DNA of 53,045 nucleotides from Nocardia higoensis NBRC 100133 (GTDB lineage Bacteria; Actinomycetota; Actinomycetes; Mycobacteriales; Mycobacteriaceae). Every line of letters begins with the position of its first letter. Position 1 is the first letter of the stretch. The stretch spans positions 1-53,045 of the forward strand of contig NZ_BAGA01000117.1 of NCBI RefSeq assembly GCF_000308595.1, given 5' to 3'. A program made the position numbers and the translations under genes. Below, one piece after another: positions 1 through 8,434 of the stretch. Below the pieces are notes generated by a model. That model had not been told where the DNA came from, did no database searches, and worked only from the letters and a program-made list of their open reading frames with translations.

Positions 1-872
1 GGCGAATGCGCAGCGGGCGCGGCCGAACGGTTCGGCACCGGCGCGGTGAGCGCGCGCCGGGCCGCCTCGGCGAACTCGACGCAGCTGTCGAAGCGGTCCC
101 CCGGTTGCTTCGCCATGGCCCGGGCGAGCACCCCGTCGAGGGCCGCGGGCACGCCGGAACGCCGCCGGGACGCGGACGGCGGCGGGTCGTGCAGGTGGCC
201 GGCGATGATCGCCACCGGGTTGTCGGCGGGGAACGGGAGCGTGCCGGTGAGCAATCGGAACAACGTGCAGGCCAGCGAGTACTGATCGCTGCGATGGTCC
301 AGCCGCGCACCGGAGAGCTGCTCGGGTGCGGCGAAGGCCAGGGTGGCGGTGAAGGTGCCGGTCCGGGTGAGCCCGGCGGATTCCTCGCGCGGCCGGGCGA
401 TGCCGAAATCGGTGAGGTACACCCGTTCGTCCGCACCGGCTTCGCCGGGCTCGAGCAGAATGTTGGCGGGCTTCACATCTCGATGCAGAACCCCGCGCGC
501 GTGGGCGAAATCCAGCGCCTTGGCCGTCTCGCCGACGATCCGCCCCGCCCGCCACGGCGGCAGCGCGGCGAGGTCGATCGACGCCGCGTCCACGCCGTCG
601 ATGAAGCGCATGGAGATCCACAGCTGCTCGCCCTCGACACCGCGGTCGTACACCCCGACGATATTCGGGTGGTCGAGCCGGGCGACCAGCTCGGCCTCCC
701 GCTCGAACCGCGCGCGGATCTCCGCGTTGTGGAACATCTCCCGGTTCAACAGCTTCAACGCCGTCCACCGGGGGAGCCGGGGATGGCGGGCCAGATATAC
801 CGCTCCCATGCCACCCCGGCCGAGCAGCCGCTCGACGGTGTACCCGGCGAAAACCGCTCCGCGTTCGAGCAC
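1..872 (-). CDS. Serine/threonine protein kinase, N-terminal part (runs off window)
   Basis: Hanks-type (PknB-like) kinase that would phosphorylate Ser/Thr on cytosolic proteins using ATP. About 290 residues are visible. The glycine loop GRGGMG follows a GAVFAGYTVERLL start, and the catalytic loop HRDVKPANILL (near residue 130), DFG (LTDFGIA) and APEQ motifs are all intact. The conserved YSLACTLFRLLTG helix follows, and the frame then enters an Ala/Pro-rich linker at the window edge. The GTG start lies 2 nt after the stop of the upstream kinase, so the two are probably co-transcribed and translationally coupled. Whether it has a transmembrane segment and sensor domain cannot be seen. It is a close paralogue of the next two kinases (shared HPRLPR-TALKLLNREMF segment), which suggests local duplication. 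Confidence 0.93.
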   Translation of the reverse strand, partial: MLERGAVFAGYTVERLLGRGGMGAVYLARHPRLPRWTALKLLNREMFHNAEIRARFEREAELVARLDHPNIVGVYDRGVEGEQLWISMRFIDGVDAASIDLAALPPWRAGRIVGETAKALDFAHARGVLHRDVKPANILLEPGEAGADERVYLTDFGIARPREESAGLTRTGTFTATLAFAAPEQLSGARLDHRSDQYSLACTLFRLLTGTLPFPADNPVAIIAGHLHDPPPSASRRRSGVPAALDGVLARAMAKQPGDRFDSCVEFAEAARRALTAPVPNRSAAPAAHS

Positions 873-874
873 GG

Positions 875-2650
875 TCAGTTCAGCGGGGCCGAACGCCACC
901 AGCGCAACACCTCGTCGATGCTACCGACGATGCCGTCGGTGTACATCAGGAACTGCGCGCGGTCCGGATCACCGGTGAAGACGGTGACCATCTTCGGGCC
1001 GCTGTTCTCGAACTTGTAGTTGGTGTAGGTCCGGCCACCGTTGGTGTCGGACGACTGCACCGCGTCGGAGGGCAGATTGGCCAGCGCCGCCTGCGCGTCC
1101 TGCGGCGTCGCGTAGGCGTAGATGGTGAAGAACGGGTCGTCGTTGCCGCCGCCGCCGAAGCAGTCCCACTGGTGGACCCAGTTGCCGAAGTCCGGGGTGC
1201 CGTCGGTCGGGATCGACGGACTGGCCGAGGTGTAGGAACCGCAGGTCGCGCCGTTGTAGCCGACGTCGCCGTCCTCGTTGTCGGGCACCATGCGGGGGAA
1301 TTCGCGGCTGATGGCGTCGCTGTCGGCGACGATCGGCGGCGGCGCGACCGTGGTGCTCGTCCGGTCGTCCGCGCGCGGCTCGTCCTCACCGGAGGCCAGC
1401 ACACCGACGATGCCGAGGCCCACCAGGAGCAACACCACCACGCCGACGGCGATAGCCACGATCAGGCCGGTGTTGGACTTGCCTGCCGGCTTGCCCGGCT
1501 GCGTCGGCGGACGCCCGCCCCCGGTGAAGCCGTAGGTGCCCGGCGAGGTGTACGGCGGAACCTGTCCGCCCTGCTGCGTCATCGCGGCGGTGGCCGTATG
1601 ACCGGGCTGGTACCCCATCGCGGGGCCGCCGGTCATCGCATGGGTGGCTCCGGTGAGCTGGCCCTGTCCGACCTGCTGGTAGGGCGCACCGGTCATCGGA
1701 CCGCCGGTCGGCTGCGCGCCCGTCATCGGGTTCACCATCTGGTGCGGGCCCGAGGAGATCGGATGCTGCGGACCGGTGCCCGGATGCACGGGCGTCACCG
1801 GCAGCGCGGGCGAGCTCTGCCCGCTCAGCGCGGCCTGCGCGGCGGCGGCGAACTCCGAGCAGGAGGCGAAACGATCCTCCGGCCGCTTGGCCATCGCCTT
1901 GGCGAGCACCGCGTCGAGCACCTGGGGCAGGCCGGGGCGCACGCTGCTCAGCGCGGGCGGCGGGCTCTGCAGATGCCCTTGGATCACCTGGGCCGGATTG
2001 GTCGCCGCGAACGGGCCGCTGCCGGTGAACAGCCAGAACAGCGCGCATGCCAGCGAGTACTGGTCGCTGCGGCCGTCGAGGCTCGCGCCGGTCAGCTGCT
2101 CGGGTGAGGCGTAGGCCAGGGTGGCGGTGAAGGTGCCGGTCTGGGTGAGATGGCCGGTGTCGTCGCGCAGGCGGGCGATACCGAAGTCGGTCAGGTAGAC
2201 GCGTTCGCCGCGGCCGCCGCTCGACCGCGCCAGCAGGATGTTGGCCGGCTTCACATCACGGTGCAGCACGCCCATGCCGTGCGCGTAGTCGAGCGCGTCG
2301 GCGGTCTCCTTGATGATCTGCACCGCGCGCGCGGGCGGCAGCGTCTTCGGATCCACCGAGGCGGCATCGACGCCGTCGATGTACTGCATCGAGATCCACA
2401 ACTGCTCGTCTTCGACACCACGGTCGTAGACGGTGACGATATTGGGGTGGTCGAGCCGGGCGACCAGATCCGCCTCCCTTTCGAATCGCGCCCGCACCTC
2501 CTTGTCGTCGAACATCTCCCGGTTCAACAGCTTGAGCGCTGTCATCCTCGGCAGACGCGGATGTTTCGCCAGGTAGACCGATCCCATGCCACCGCGGCCG
2601 AGTTGCCGCTCGATGACATAGCCGGCGAAGACCTCACCGCTGGCCAGCAT
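875..2650 (-). CDS. Transmembrane serine/threonine protein kinase with extracellular domain
   Basis: Receptor-type Hanks kinase of about 591 aa. The kinase domain (about residues 8-270) has GRGGMG, HRDVKPANILL, LTDFGIA and ASPEQ. A Gly/Pro/Thr/Met-rich linker with repeated MTGG/MTGA-type motifs follows. One hydrophobic segment (about 392-418, starting TGLIVAIAVG) then leads to an extracytoplasmic domain of about 165 residues with two cysteines, Trp-rich ends and an FPRMVPD-type start, as in actinobacterial sensor kinases. I chose the internal ATG because GGAG lies 6 nt upstream and the protein then begins MLASGEVFAGY like its paralogues; an in-frame start 17 codons earlier lacks such support. 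It lies in an array with two other kinases. The ligand of the external domain is unknown. Confidence 0.93.
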   Translation of the reverse strand: MLASGEVFAGYVIERQLGRGGMGSVYLAKHPRLPRMTALKLLNREMFDDKEVRARFEREADLVARLDHPNIVTVYDRGVEDEQLWISMQYIDGVDAASVDPKTLPPARAVQIIKETADALDYAHGMGVLHRDVKPANILLARSSGGRGERVYLTDFGIARLRDDTGHLTQTGTFTATLAYASPEQLTGASLDGRSDQYSLACALFWLFTGSGPFAATNPAQVIQGHLQSPPPALSSVRPGLPQVLDAVLAKAMAKRPEDRFASCSEFAAAAQAALSGQSSPALPVTPVHPGTGPQHPISSGPHQMVNPMTGAQPTGGPMTGAPYQQVGQGQLTGATHAMTGGPAMGYQPGHTATAAMTQQGGQVPPYTSPGTYGFTGGGRPPTQPGKPAGKSNTGLIVAIAVGVVVLLLVGLGIVGVLASGEDEPRADDRTSTTVAPPPIVADSDAISREFPRMVPDNEDGDVGYNGATCGSYTSASPSIPTDGTPDFGNWVHQWDCFGGGGNDDPFFTIYAYATPQDAQAALANLPSDAVQSSDTNGGRTYTNYKFENSGPKMVTVFTGDPDRAQFLMYTDGIVGSIDEVLRWWRSAPLN

Positions 2651-2755
2651 GTCTGCTCCAATTCCCGCCAGCACCGGGACCCACCGGGAGGCGTCAAGCA
2701 TGAGAAATCATCGAAACCATAGCAGTCGGCGCATGTGCCGAACGCCGTGGAAACG

Positions 2756-4447
2756 TCAGGGCGGAGGGCGTCCTTCGCCGTCCGCGGAGCCGCTCGCTCC
2801 ACCGTTGCCCGCGGGTGCGGGGCGACCGCGCCGGACCCGGTCCGGCAGAGCGATCACGATCGGACGCGGGGTGCGTCCGCCCGACCGCGGCGACCGGCCC
2901 GAGGCGGGCCGGTCGGCGGCGGACGAGGCGGTGGCAGGCGGCTGTGTGGACAGCGGCGCGGTCGCCGGACGCGGCGGGACCGCCGGACCGGAATCGGGCG
3001 CGCTCCGGTGATACGAACGCGAGAGGTCCACCGCGCCGGGCGTTGCCGGGAACGGGGTGGTCGGCGGCAGCCCGGGCGCGGGCTGTTGCGCCCACGGCTG
3101 CGCGGACTGTCCCGGATGGCCGGTGGCGTGCGGGTATCCCGGATGGCTCTGCGGGCCTGCGGATGTGGGCGGCCCGTGGTGCGGAGTCGCGTATCCGGTG
3201 GCCGGCCTGTTCGGGTATCCGGCCGGAGGGTGCTGGGCACCCGTGGTCGGGTACGGCCCGTATGTCGACGGGTAGGACGGATTCGCCGGATTCGACGCGG
3301 GATAGGGCTGATTCGTGCCCGGGCGCGGTCCCTGCACCGGGTACGGCGAGTTCGTGCCGGGGCGAGGCGCGGCCGGGTAGGGACCGTTCGCCGCGGGATG
3401 GGCCGGGTTCCCCACCGGATACGGACTCCCGGGGTACGGATTGCCCGGGTACGGCGCCGTGGGATACGGCCCGCTCGCCGGGGGCGGGGCGACCGGATAT
3501 CCGGAGGGGCCGGACCGAGGCGGGTAGCCCTGGTGCACCGGGGCGGCGCCGGTCGGGTATCCGGCGGGCCCGCCGTAGGGCGCGTGCTGCTGCGGCGGGG
3601 CGGTGGGCGGGCGCACGACCGCCAGCGCCTGCCTGGCGGCGGCGGCGAACTCGGTGCAGGTGTCGAACCGGTCGGCGGGATTCTTGGCCATCGCCCTGGC
3701 CAGCACCGCGTCGAGCTGAGGCGGCAGGGCGGGCCGGGTGGCACGCACCGACGGCGGCGGACTGTAGAGGTGATCGTGGATCACCTTGGCCGGGTTGCCG
3801 TTCGGGAAGGGCGCCGAGCCGGTCAGCAGCCAGTACAGGGTGCAGCCCAGCGAGTACTGATCGGCGCGGTGGTCGAGGGTGCGCCCGCCGAGCTGTTCGG
3901 GGGCGGCGTAGGCCAGGGTGGCGGTGATGGTGTCGCCGGAGGCCAGCGTGGTGTCGGAATCACGCACGCCCGCGATGCCGAAATCGGTGAGCAGCACCCG
4001 TTCCGGATGACCGATGGGCGCTTTGGCCAGCAGGATGTTGGCCGGTTTGATGTCGCGGTGCAGCACACCGTTGGCGTGCGCGAAATCCAGTGCGGCGCCG
4101 ACCTCGGCGATGATCTGCACCGCGCGGGCCGGGGCGAGCACGTCCACATCGACACTGGCGGCGTCGGATCCGGAGATGAACTGCATCGAGATCCACAGCT
4201 GGTCGTCCTCGGCGCCGCGGTCGTAGACGGTGACGATATTGGGATGGTCCAGCTGGGCGACCAGATCGGCTTCGCGCTCGAACCGGCCCCTGATCTCGGT
4301 ATCGGTGTAGAGCTCGCGCGCCAGCAGCTTCAGCGCGGTCAGGCGCGGCAGACGCGGATGCTTGGCCAGATACACCGTGCCCATGCCACCCTTGCCCAGC
4401 ACACGTTTGATCTCGTAGCCGGCGAAGGTTTCGCCGATCTGCAACAC
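2756..4447 (-). CDS. Serine/threonine protein kinase with long Pro/Tyr/Gly-rich tail, no membrane segment
   Basis: Hanks-type kinase of about 563 aa. The kinase domain (about 1-265) has GKGGMG, HRDIKPANILL, LTDFGIAG and AAPEQ, all intact. The remaining ~290 residues are low-complexity: many PYP, GYP and NPAYP-like repeats, then a basic Arg/Pro-rich end. I see no hydrophobic transmembrane stretch, so unlike its neighbour it is probably cytosolic or acts by binding partners through the tail. The GTG start has GAGG 6 nt upstream, and the reading frame before it is not kinase-like. It is first in the minus-strand kinase array, with about 105 nt to the next gene, and diverges from the endonuclease IV gene. 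Substrates are not evident. Confidence 0.9.
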   Translation of the reverse strand: MLQIGETFAGYEIKRVLGKGGMGTVYLAKHPRLPRLTALKLLARELYTDTEIRGRFEREADLVAQLDHPNIVTVYDRGAEDDQLWISMQFISGSDAASVDVDVLAPARAVQIIAEVGAALDFAHANGVLHRDIKPANILLAKAPIGHPERVLLTDFGIAGVRDSDTTLASGDTITATLAYAAPEQLGGRTLDHRADQYSLGCTLYWLLTGSAPFPNGNPAKVIHDHLYSPPPSVRATRPALPPQLDAVLARAMAKNPADRFDTCTEFAAAARQALAVVRPPTAPPQQHAPYGGPAGYPTGAAPVHQGYPPRSGPSGYPVAPPPASGPYPTAPYPGNPYPGSPYPVGNPAHPAANGPYPAAPRPGTNSPYPVQGPRPGTNQPYPASNPANPSYPSTYGPYPTTGAQHPPAGYPNRPATGYATPHHGPPTSAGPQSHPGYPHATGHPGQSAQPWAQQPAPGLPPTTPFPATPGAVDLSRSYHRSAPDSGPAVPPRPATAPLSTQPPATASSAADRPASGRSPRSGGRTPRPIVIALPDRVRRGRPAPAGNGGASGSADGEGRPPP

Positions 4448-4576
4448 AGTGATCCTCACCCCCTGGTTCCAACCGATGTTCCCGACGGCCCCGGCGCCCG
4501 GGACCCTCGAACCGAGACCACGATCGCCCGAGCTCCTACCGATGTATCTCGCCGGAGCCCGCGGGTGCAACAGTGG

Positions 4577-4618
4577 CCGATCTTTCCCGGCCGATCTTTC
4601 CCGGCCGATGTTCCTACG
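4577..4618. repeat. 14-bp direct repeat in divergent promoter region
   Basis: The unit CCGATCTTTCCCGG occurs twice head to tail (4577-4590 and 4591-4604) and is followed by a partial third copy starting CCGATGTTCC. It lies in the ~260-bp region between the divergent kinase and endonuclease IV genes, so it could bind a regulator. No other gene is seen in that gap. Confidence 0.7.
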
Positions 4619-4696
4619 CATTGTCGGTCATCCCGGCGGTCCGCGCGTCCGCTCCGTCGGGATCGGTGGGCCGGCCCGGATGTCGGCACCACTCGT

Positions 4697-4702
4697 TAGG
4701 CT
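4697..4702 (+). promoter_or_regulatory. Predicted -10 element of leaderless nfo transcript
   Basis: TAGGCT (TANNNT) ends exactly 6 nt before the ATG of the endonuclease IV gene, so the transcript would begin at the start codon. No Shine-Dalgarno is present. Confidence 0.45.
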
Positions 4703-4708
4703 GTGGGC

Positions 4709-5479
4709 ATGCGCATCGGAGCACACGTCCGGCTCGACAGCGATCCCATCGGCTTCGGCGAGAAACTGGGCGCCGAGGTCATCCAGATGTTCGTCGTCGA
4801 CCCGCAGAGCTGGGACAAACCCGTCCCGCACCCGCGTACCGAGGAGATCCTGGCCAGCCCGATCGACGTCGTGGTGCATTCCTCGTACCAGATCAACGTG
4901 GCCAGCACGAACAACCGGCTGCGCATGCCCTCCCGCAACGCCGTCGCCCAGCAGGCGAAGGCCGCCGCGGATCTGGGCGCCTTCGGGCTCGTGGTGCACG
5001 GCGGTCACGTCCGGTCCGACGCCGAGATCGACGCCGGAATCGACAACTGGCGCAAGCTGTTCGAGCGGCAGCAGGACAAGGGCGGCTTCGCGGTGCCGAT
5101 CCTGATCGAGAACACCGCGGGCGGCAACCACGCCATGGCCCGGCACTTCGACATGATCTCCCGGCTGTGGGACGCGGTCGGCGACTACGGCGCGGGCTTC
5201 TGCCTGGACACCTGCCACGCCTGGGCGGGCGGCGAGGATCTGGTCGGCGTGGTCGACCGGATCAAGGCCATCACCGGCCGCATCGATCTCGTGCACCTGA
5301 ACTCCTCGCGCGACGCCTTCGACTCCGGCGCCGACCGGCACGCCAACTTCGCCGACGGCACCATCGACCCGCAGTTGCTGGCCGAGGTGTGCCGCACCGC
5401 GGGCGCCCCGGTGGTGCTCGAGACCCCCGCCGAAGGCGTCGCCGAGGACCTGGCGTACCTGCGAGAGCACATCGGCTGA
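4709..5479 (+). CDS. nfo: Endonuclease IV (deoxyribonuclease IV, AP endonuclease)
   Basis: Cleaves DNA 5' of abasic sites in base excision repair, using three metal ions in a TIM-barrel. The 256-aa product matches the family length and carries its ligand motifs in order: MRIGAHV start, VHGGHV, ENTAGG, CLDTCHAW, HLNSSRD, DRHANF and ETPAEG near the end. It closely resembles the mycobacterial End protein as I recall it. A GTG two codons upstream is possible, but ATG fits the family start and the promoter spacing. It is transcribed alone, divergently from the kinase array. Confidence 0.96.
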   Translation: MRIGAHVRLDSDPIGFGEKLGAEVIQMFVVDPQSWDKPVPHPRTEEILASPIDVVVHSSYQINVASTNNRLRMPSRNAVAQQAKAAADLGAFGLVVHGGHVRSDAEIDAGIDNWRKLFERQQDKGGFAVPILIENTAGGNHAMARHFDMISRLWDAVGDYGAGFCLDTCHAWAGGEDLVGVVDRIKAITGRIDLVHLNSSRDAFDSGADRHANFADGTIDPQLLAEVCRTAGAPVVLETPAEGVAEDLAYLREHIG

Positions 5480-5770
5480 GCGCGGCCGTGCATCGGGCTG
5501 CACCCGCGCCGATCGGGCTGATGGTTCACACTGGTGAGCATGAGTAGCGAGGCAGGCAATGCCGCGGCCGTGGTCATCGGCCACTGTGTGTCGAGGGCAC
5601 ATGAGGCGTAGGCGCGAAGAGGGCAGGCGACCGGTCGGCCGCAACCGATGGGAGTCGCGCGCGCCGGGTCACGCCAGGCCCACGATCAACCCGAACCCCG
5701 CCGGGGCGAATCAGAAACCGTGGGGCGGCGTGATGTGCGTGCCCCCGCAGGCCAGGGAGGACCGGCCACG

Positions 5771-6742
5771 ATGCTGATCAGCGGCAGCGGCACCGCCGCG
5801 CGGTCGGCCGCGCTGCGCGGGGCCATCCTGCGAGATGTGACGCTGCGCGACGGGCTCCAGCTCACCGGCAAACCCCTGCCGCTGGAGCGCAAGATCGAGA
5901 TCGTGCGCACGCTGCTCGGCCTCGGCGTTCCGGAACTGGAGATCGGCTCGATGGCGCGCCCCGACCTGGTGCCGCCGATGGCCGACACCATGGCCCTGGT
6001 CGAGGCGCTGACCCCCGAGGAGCTGGCTCGCTGCTGGGTGTGGGTGGCCACGCCGAGGCACGTGGAGAAGGCGGCCGCCGCGGGCGTGCGGAATTTCCAG
6101 TACTGCTTCTCGGTGTCCGACGCGCACAATCGCGCCAATATCGGCCGCGACACCGAGGCCAGCGTCGCGGCCATGCCCGAGGCGGTGCGGCTGGCCGAGT
6201 CGGTGGACGGGCGCATCCAGCTGTGCCTGGCCACCAGCTTCACCTGCCCGTTCGACGGCGATGTCGATCCGGAACGGGTGGTCTCGATCGCCTGTGATCC
6301 GCGCACCGAGGGCGCCGTGGACGTGGTGATCGCGGACACCCTCGGCCAGGCCCATCCCGGTCAGGTCCACGCGCTGATCGCCGCGATCCGGGACACCTCG
6401 CCGCAGCGGCGGATCGTCTTCCACGGTCACGACACGTGGGGCATGGGCGTGGCCAATACCCTCGCCGCGATCGAAGCGGGCGCGAGCATGGTCGACGGCT
6501 CGCTCGGCGGGCTGGGCGGCTGCCCCTTCGCGCCCGGCGCGAGCGGCAACACCTCCAGCGAGGACATCCTGTTCGCCACTCGCCCGGACTGGCTCACGCC
6601 CGGCGCGCTGGCCACCCTGGTGGATCTGTCCGAAGGCTTGCTCGCCGATCTCGACGAGCCGAACCGCTCCCGCACCGCGCAGGGGGTGCGGACCGAGTCG
6701 ACGCCGTTCGCTTGGACCGCCGCGGTCGCCCGGGCGAACTGA
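5771..6742 (+). CDS. HMG-CoA lyase-family enzyme
   Basis: Predicted to split 3-hydroxy-3-methylglutaryl-CoA (or a related acyl-CoA) into acetyl-CoA and acetoacetate, the last step of leucine degradation. The protein is 323 aa. It has the catalytic Arg-Asp of LRDGLQ (residues 26-27), the metal-binding pair HGHDTWG (about 218-220) and the signature GLGGCPFAPGASGN with the active-site Cys near 250. These fit HMG-CoA lyase better than homocitrate or isopropylmalate synthases. The ATG is preceded by AGGGAGG about 10 nt upstream; the longer in-frame extension has no homology I recognise. No leucine-pathway genes adjoin it, so the exact substrate is open. The ~290 bp before it hold no convincing gene. 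Confidence 0.85.
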   Translation: MLISGSGTAARSAALRGAILRDVTLRDGLQLTGKPLPLERKIEIVRTLLGLGVPELEIGSMARPDLVPPMADTMALVEALTPEELARCWVWVATPRHVEKAAAAGVRNFQYCFSVSDAHNRANIGRDTEASVAAMPEAVRLAESVDGRIQLCLATSFTCPFDGDVDPERVVSIACDPRTEGAVDVVIADTLGQAHPGQVHALIAAIRDTSPQRRIVFHGHDTWGMGVANTLAAIEAGASMVDGSLGGLGGCPFAPGASGNTSSEDILFATRPDWLTPGALATLVDLSEGLLADLDEPNRSRTAQGVRTESTPFAWTAAVARAN

Positions 6743-6802
6743 ACGACCACGCGGTTGCGGGCGGGGTGGTTCCCGCCCGGACCCGCGACACCGGCCGCTG
6801 GT

Positions 6803-7120
6803 TCAGGCGGTTTCCTCGGCGGGCGAGCCGTCGGCGCGGATCTTGAGCAGGACGAGCCCGGCGGTGCAGGCCAGGATCAGTCCGACCACGGTGATCTCGA
6901 CGTGCAGACCGGCGATGCCGAGGACCGCGGCGATCAGGCCGCCGGCGAAGAACAACCACGCCGCCCATTTCATCGGCGTCGCATATCTCGCGGGGGTCCG
7001 GGATCCGGCCGGCACCGGGATCACGGGCTCCTGCGCCGGCATCGGCGCCTGATCTGCGAAGACCTTGTCCGCGGAGGCCTGATCTGCGGCGGACACCCGG
7101 GATGCCGAGTAAGCTCCCAT
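6803..7120 (-). CDS. Small membrane protein, two transmembrane segments
   Basis: Product of about 105 aa that I do not recognise. The N-terminal half is Ala/Asp-rich and soluble, and includes a short internal duplication (gcctgatctgcg occurs at 7047 and 7077 on the plus strand, coding for ADQA twice). The C-terminal half has two hydrophobic helices (WAAWLFFAGGLIAAVLGIAG and VVGLILACTAGLVLL) and a short charged end. Two consecutive ATGs follow GAGGAG; the second has the better spacing (6 nt) and is used here. It is convergent with the lyase gene and divergent from the next gene. Confidence 0.75.
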   Translation of the reverse strand: MGAYSASRVSAADQASADKVFADQAPMPAQEPVIPVPAGSRTPARYATPMKWAAWLFFAGGLIAAVLGIAGLHVEITVVGLILACTAGLVLLKIRADGSPAEETA

Positions 7121-7410
7121 CATCAACTCCTCGATGACGCCGTGCGGGTAGTGCTGTCGCGCAGGGGATTCGAGCGCGTCGCGTCGTTCGACTCCTGGCG
7201 TCTCACGCGTAACCGCAACCACACGCTACGACCACCCGGCACCCCTCGACCACGACACGTCGTCGCGACACGCCGATGAAATCATTTCGAGATGTGAACC
7301 TTCACTATTTCAAAATGCCTGTTCAGGGAGATGTGCGACACCTCCCACGTCGCCGGTGACCGGAGCCTGGTTTAAGGTGAGCCTCGACAGACGCACGAGG
7401 AGTAGCCCCG

Positions 7411-8139
7411 ATGGAGAGCAGCAGGACCAAGCTCGTGGGGCCGGGAATAGCGGTCGGCGCGGTATCCCTCGGCCTGATCGTGATCGGCTCCTGCGGCATC
7501 GGCGGTGACGACACCTACGTGCCGCCGCCCCCGCTCGACAGCAGGCCCGCCGCCGTGGCGGTCGTTCAGGACGACGATTCCGGTTCGACGACGGAGCCGG
7601 TGGTCATCCCGCCGTCCCCGAGTTGGCAGGTGGCTCCGGACGGGCCGCCGCGCAGGCCCGCCGGCTACCGGACGATGACCACGACTCCCGACGACGGCCC
7701 CACCACCACCCGCCCGCCACGCACTACGGCGCCGCGCAGCACCGAGCCGCGCGACGAGGAGTCCGGCGACGCCGACGAACCGACGACGACCAGGCGCACC
7801 CTCTCGCGCACGCCGACCGCGCCCGAGCCGGTCGAGGAGCCCACCGACAGCGGCCCGGGCTCCGGCGCCGACGAGCCGGCAGACGACGAGGAGCCAACCG
7901 CAGGCGATCCGGCCACCGAATCGGATCCCGCGCCCGGCGATCCCCGCACCCCCGCCGCGGGCATCGGCGCCGAGCCGCACAGCGTCGCCCTCGCCGAGAG
8001 CGTTCCACCGTCCGGAGGCACGCAGCCGCCCTCGGCCCCGCAGCCACCCGCCGCACAGCCGGATGATCAGCCGGCCGCTCCCGCGCCGACGAGCACATCG
8101 CCGCCCGCGCCGACGGTGCCCCAGCTCCGACAGGAGTGA
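7411..8139 (+). CDS. Pro/Thr/Asp-rich exported protein, possible lipoprotein
   Basis: Product of 242 aa. The N-terminus is basic then hydrophobic (GIAVGAVSLGLIVIGSCG), and the IGSC sequence could be a lipobox cleaved before Cys; otherwise it is an uncleaved anchor. The rest is low-complexity, with PPPP, TTT, PRTTAPRS and acidic PADDEEP stretches, typical of a cell-wall spanning stalk with no enzymatic fold. No family is recognised. The ~290-bp divergent gap upstream contains an AT-rich patch around 7280-7320 likely to hold promoters. The 3' side leads into a tandem repeat and a palindrome. Confidence 0.75.
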   Translation: MESSRTKLVGPGIAVGAVSLGLIVIGSCGIGGDDTYVPPPPLDSRPAAVAVVQDDDSGSTTEPVVIPPSPSWQVAPDGPPRRPAGYRTMTTTPDDGPTTTRPPRTTAPRSTEPRDEESGDADEPTTTRRTLSRTPTAPEPVEEPTDSGPGSGADEPADDEEPTAGDPATESDPAPGDPRTPAAGIGAEPHSVALAESVPPSGGTQPPSAPQPPAAQPDDQPAAPAPTSTSPPAPTVPQLRQE

Positions 8140-8241
8140 TCGATTCGGGCGGGCTCCCGCGGGCGGGCGCGACGGCGCCGGGCGATCGGCCCGCCGAACT
8201 TCGGCGAGCCCGGCAAATCGTCGACCGCGACCCGAAATCGC

Positions 8242-8360
8242 CCGATCCGGGTGCCGACGCGCCGATCCGGGGCCGAAATACCGATCCGGGGCCGAAATGC
8301 CGATCCGGGCGCCGAGATACCGATCCGGGCGCCGAAGCATCGGTCCGGGCGAAGCAAGCC
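8242..8360. repeat. Tandem array of six 19-20 bp units
   Basis: The core CCGATCCGG starts at 8242, 8262, 8281, 8300 and 8320, and a TCGGTCCGG variant at 8340. Each is followed by a GGNGCCGANAYN-type spacer. The array lies between two convergent genes; with the palindrome beyond it, it fills the ~295-bp gap. Confidence 0.85.
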
Positions 8361-8377
8361 CGAGCCGCAACGAAAAG

Positions 8378-8393
8378 CGGCGGCGCGCCGCCG
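8378..8393. terminator. 16-bp perfect palindrome, possible bidirectional terminator
   Basis: CGGCGGCGCGCCGCCG is self-complementary over its whole length and sits between convergent genes. There is no T-tract, so it could be a GC hairpin terminator or simply palindromic GC-rich DNA. Confidence 0.4.
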
Positions 8394-8434
8394 GCGCACC
8401 GCCGCTCACTCCGGGACGAACCCGGTAACCGTTC

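Noticed and set aside
5540..5611. 23-codon ORF (MSSEAGNAAAVVIGHCVSRAHEA) between nfo and the HMG-CoA lyase-like gene
   Set aside because: Weak ribosome site with poor spacing, no attenuator structure seen and no recognised leader-peptide pattern.
8242..8360. Regular 20-bp repeats as a CRISPR array
   Set aside because: Units are contiguous with no unique spacers and no cas genes nearby.
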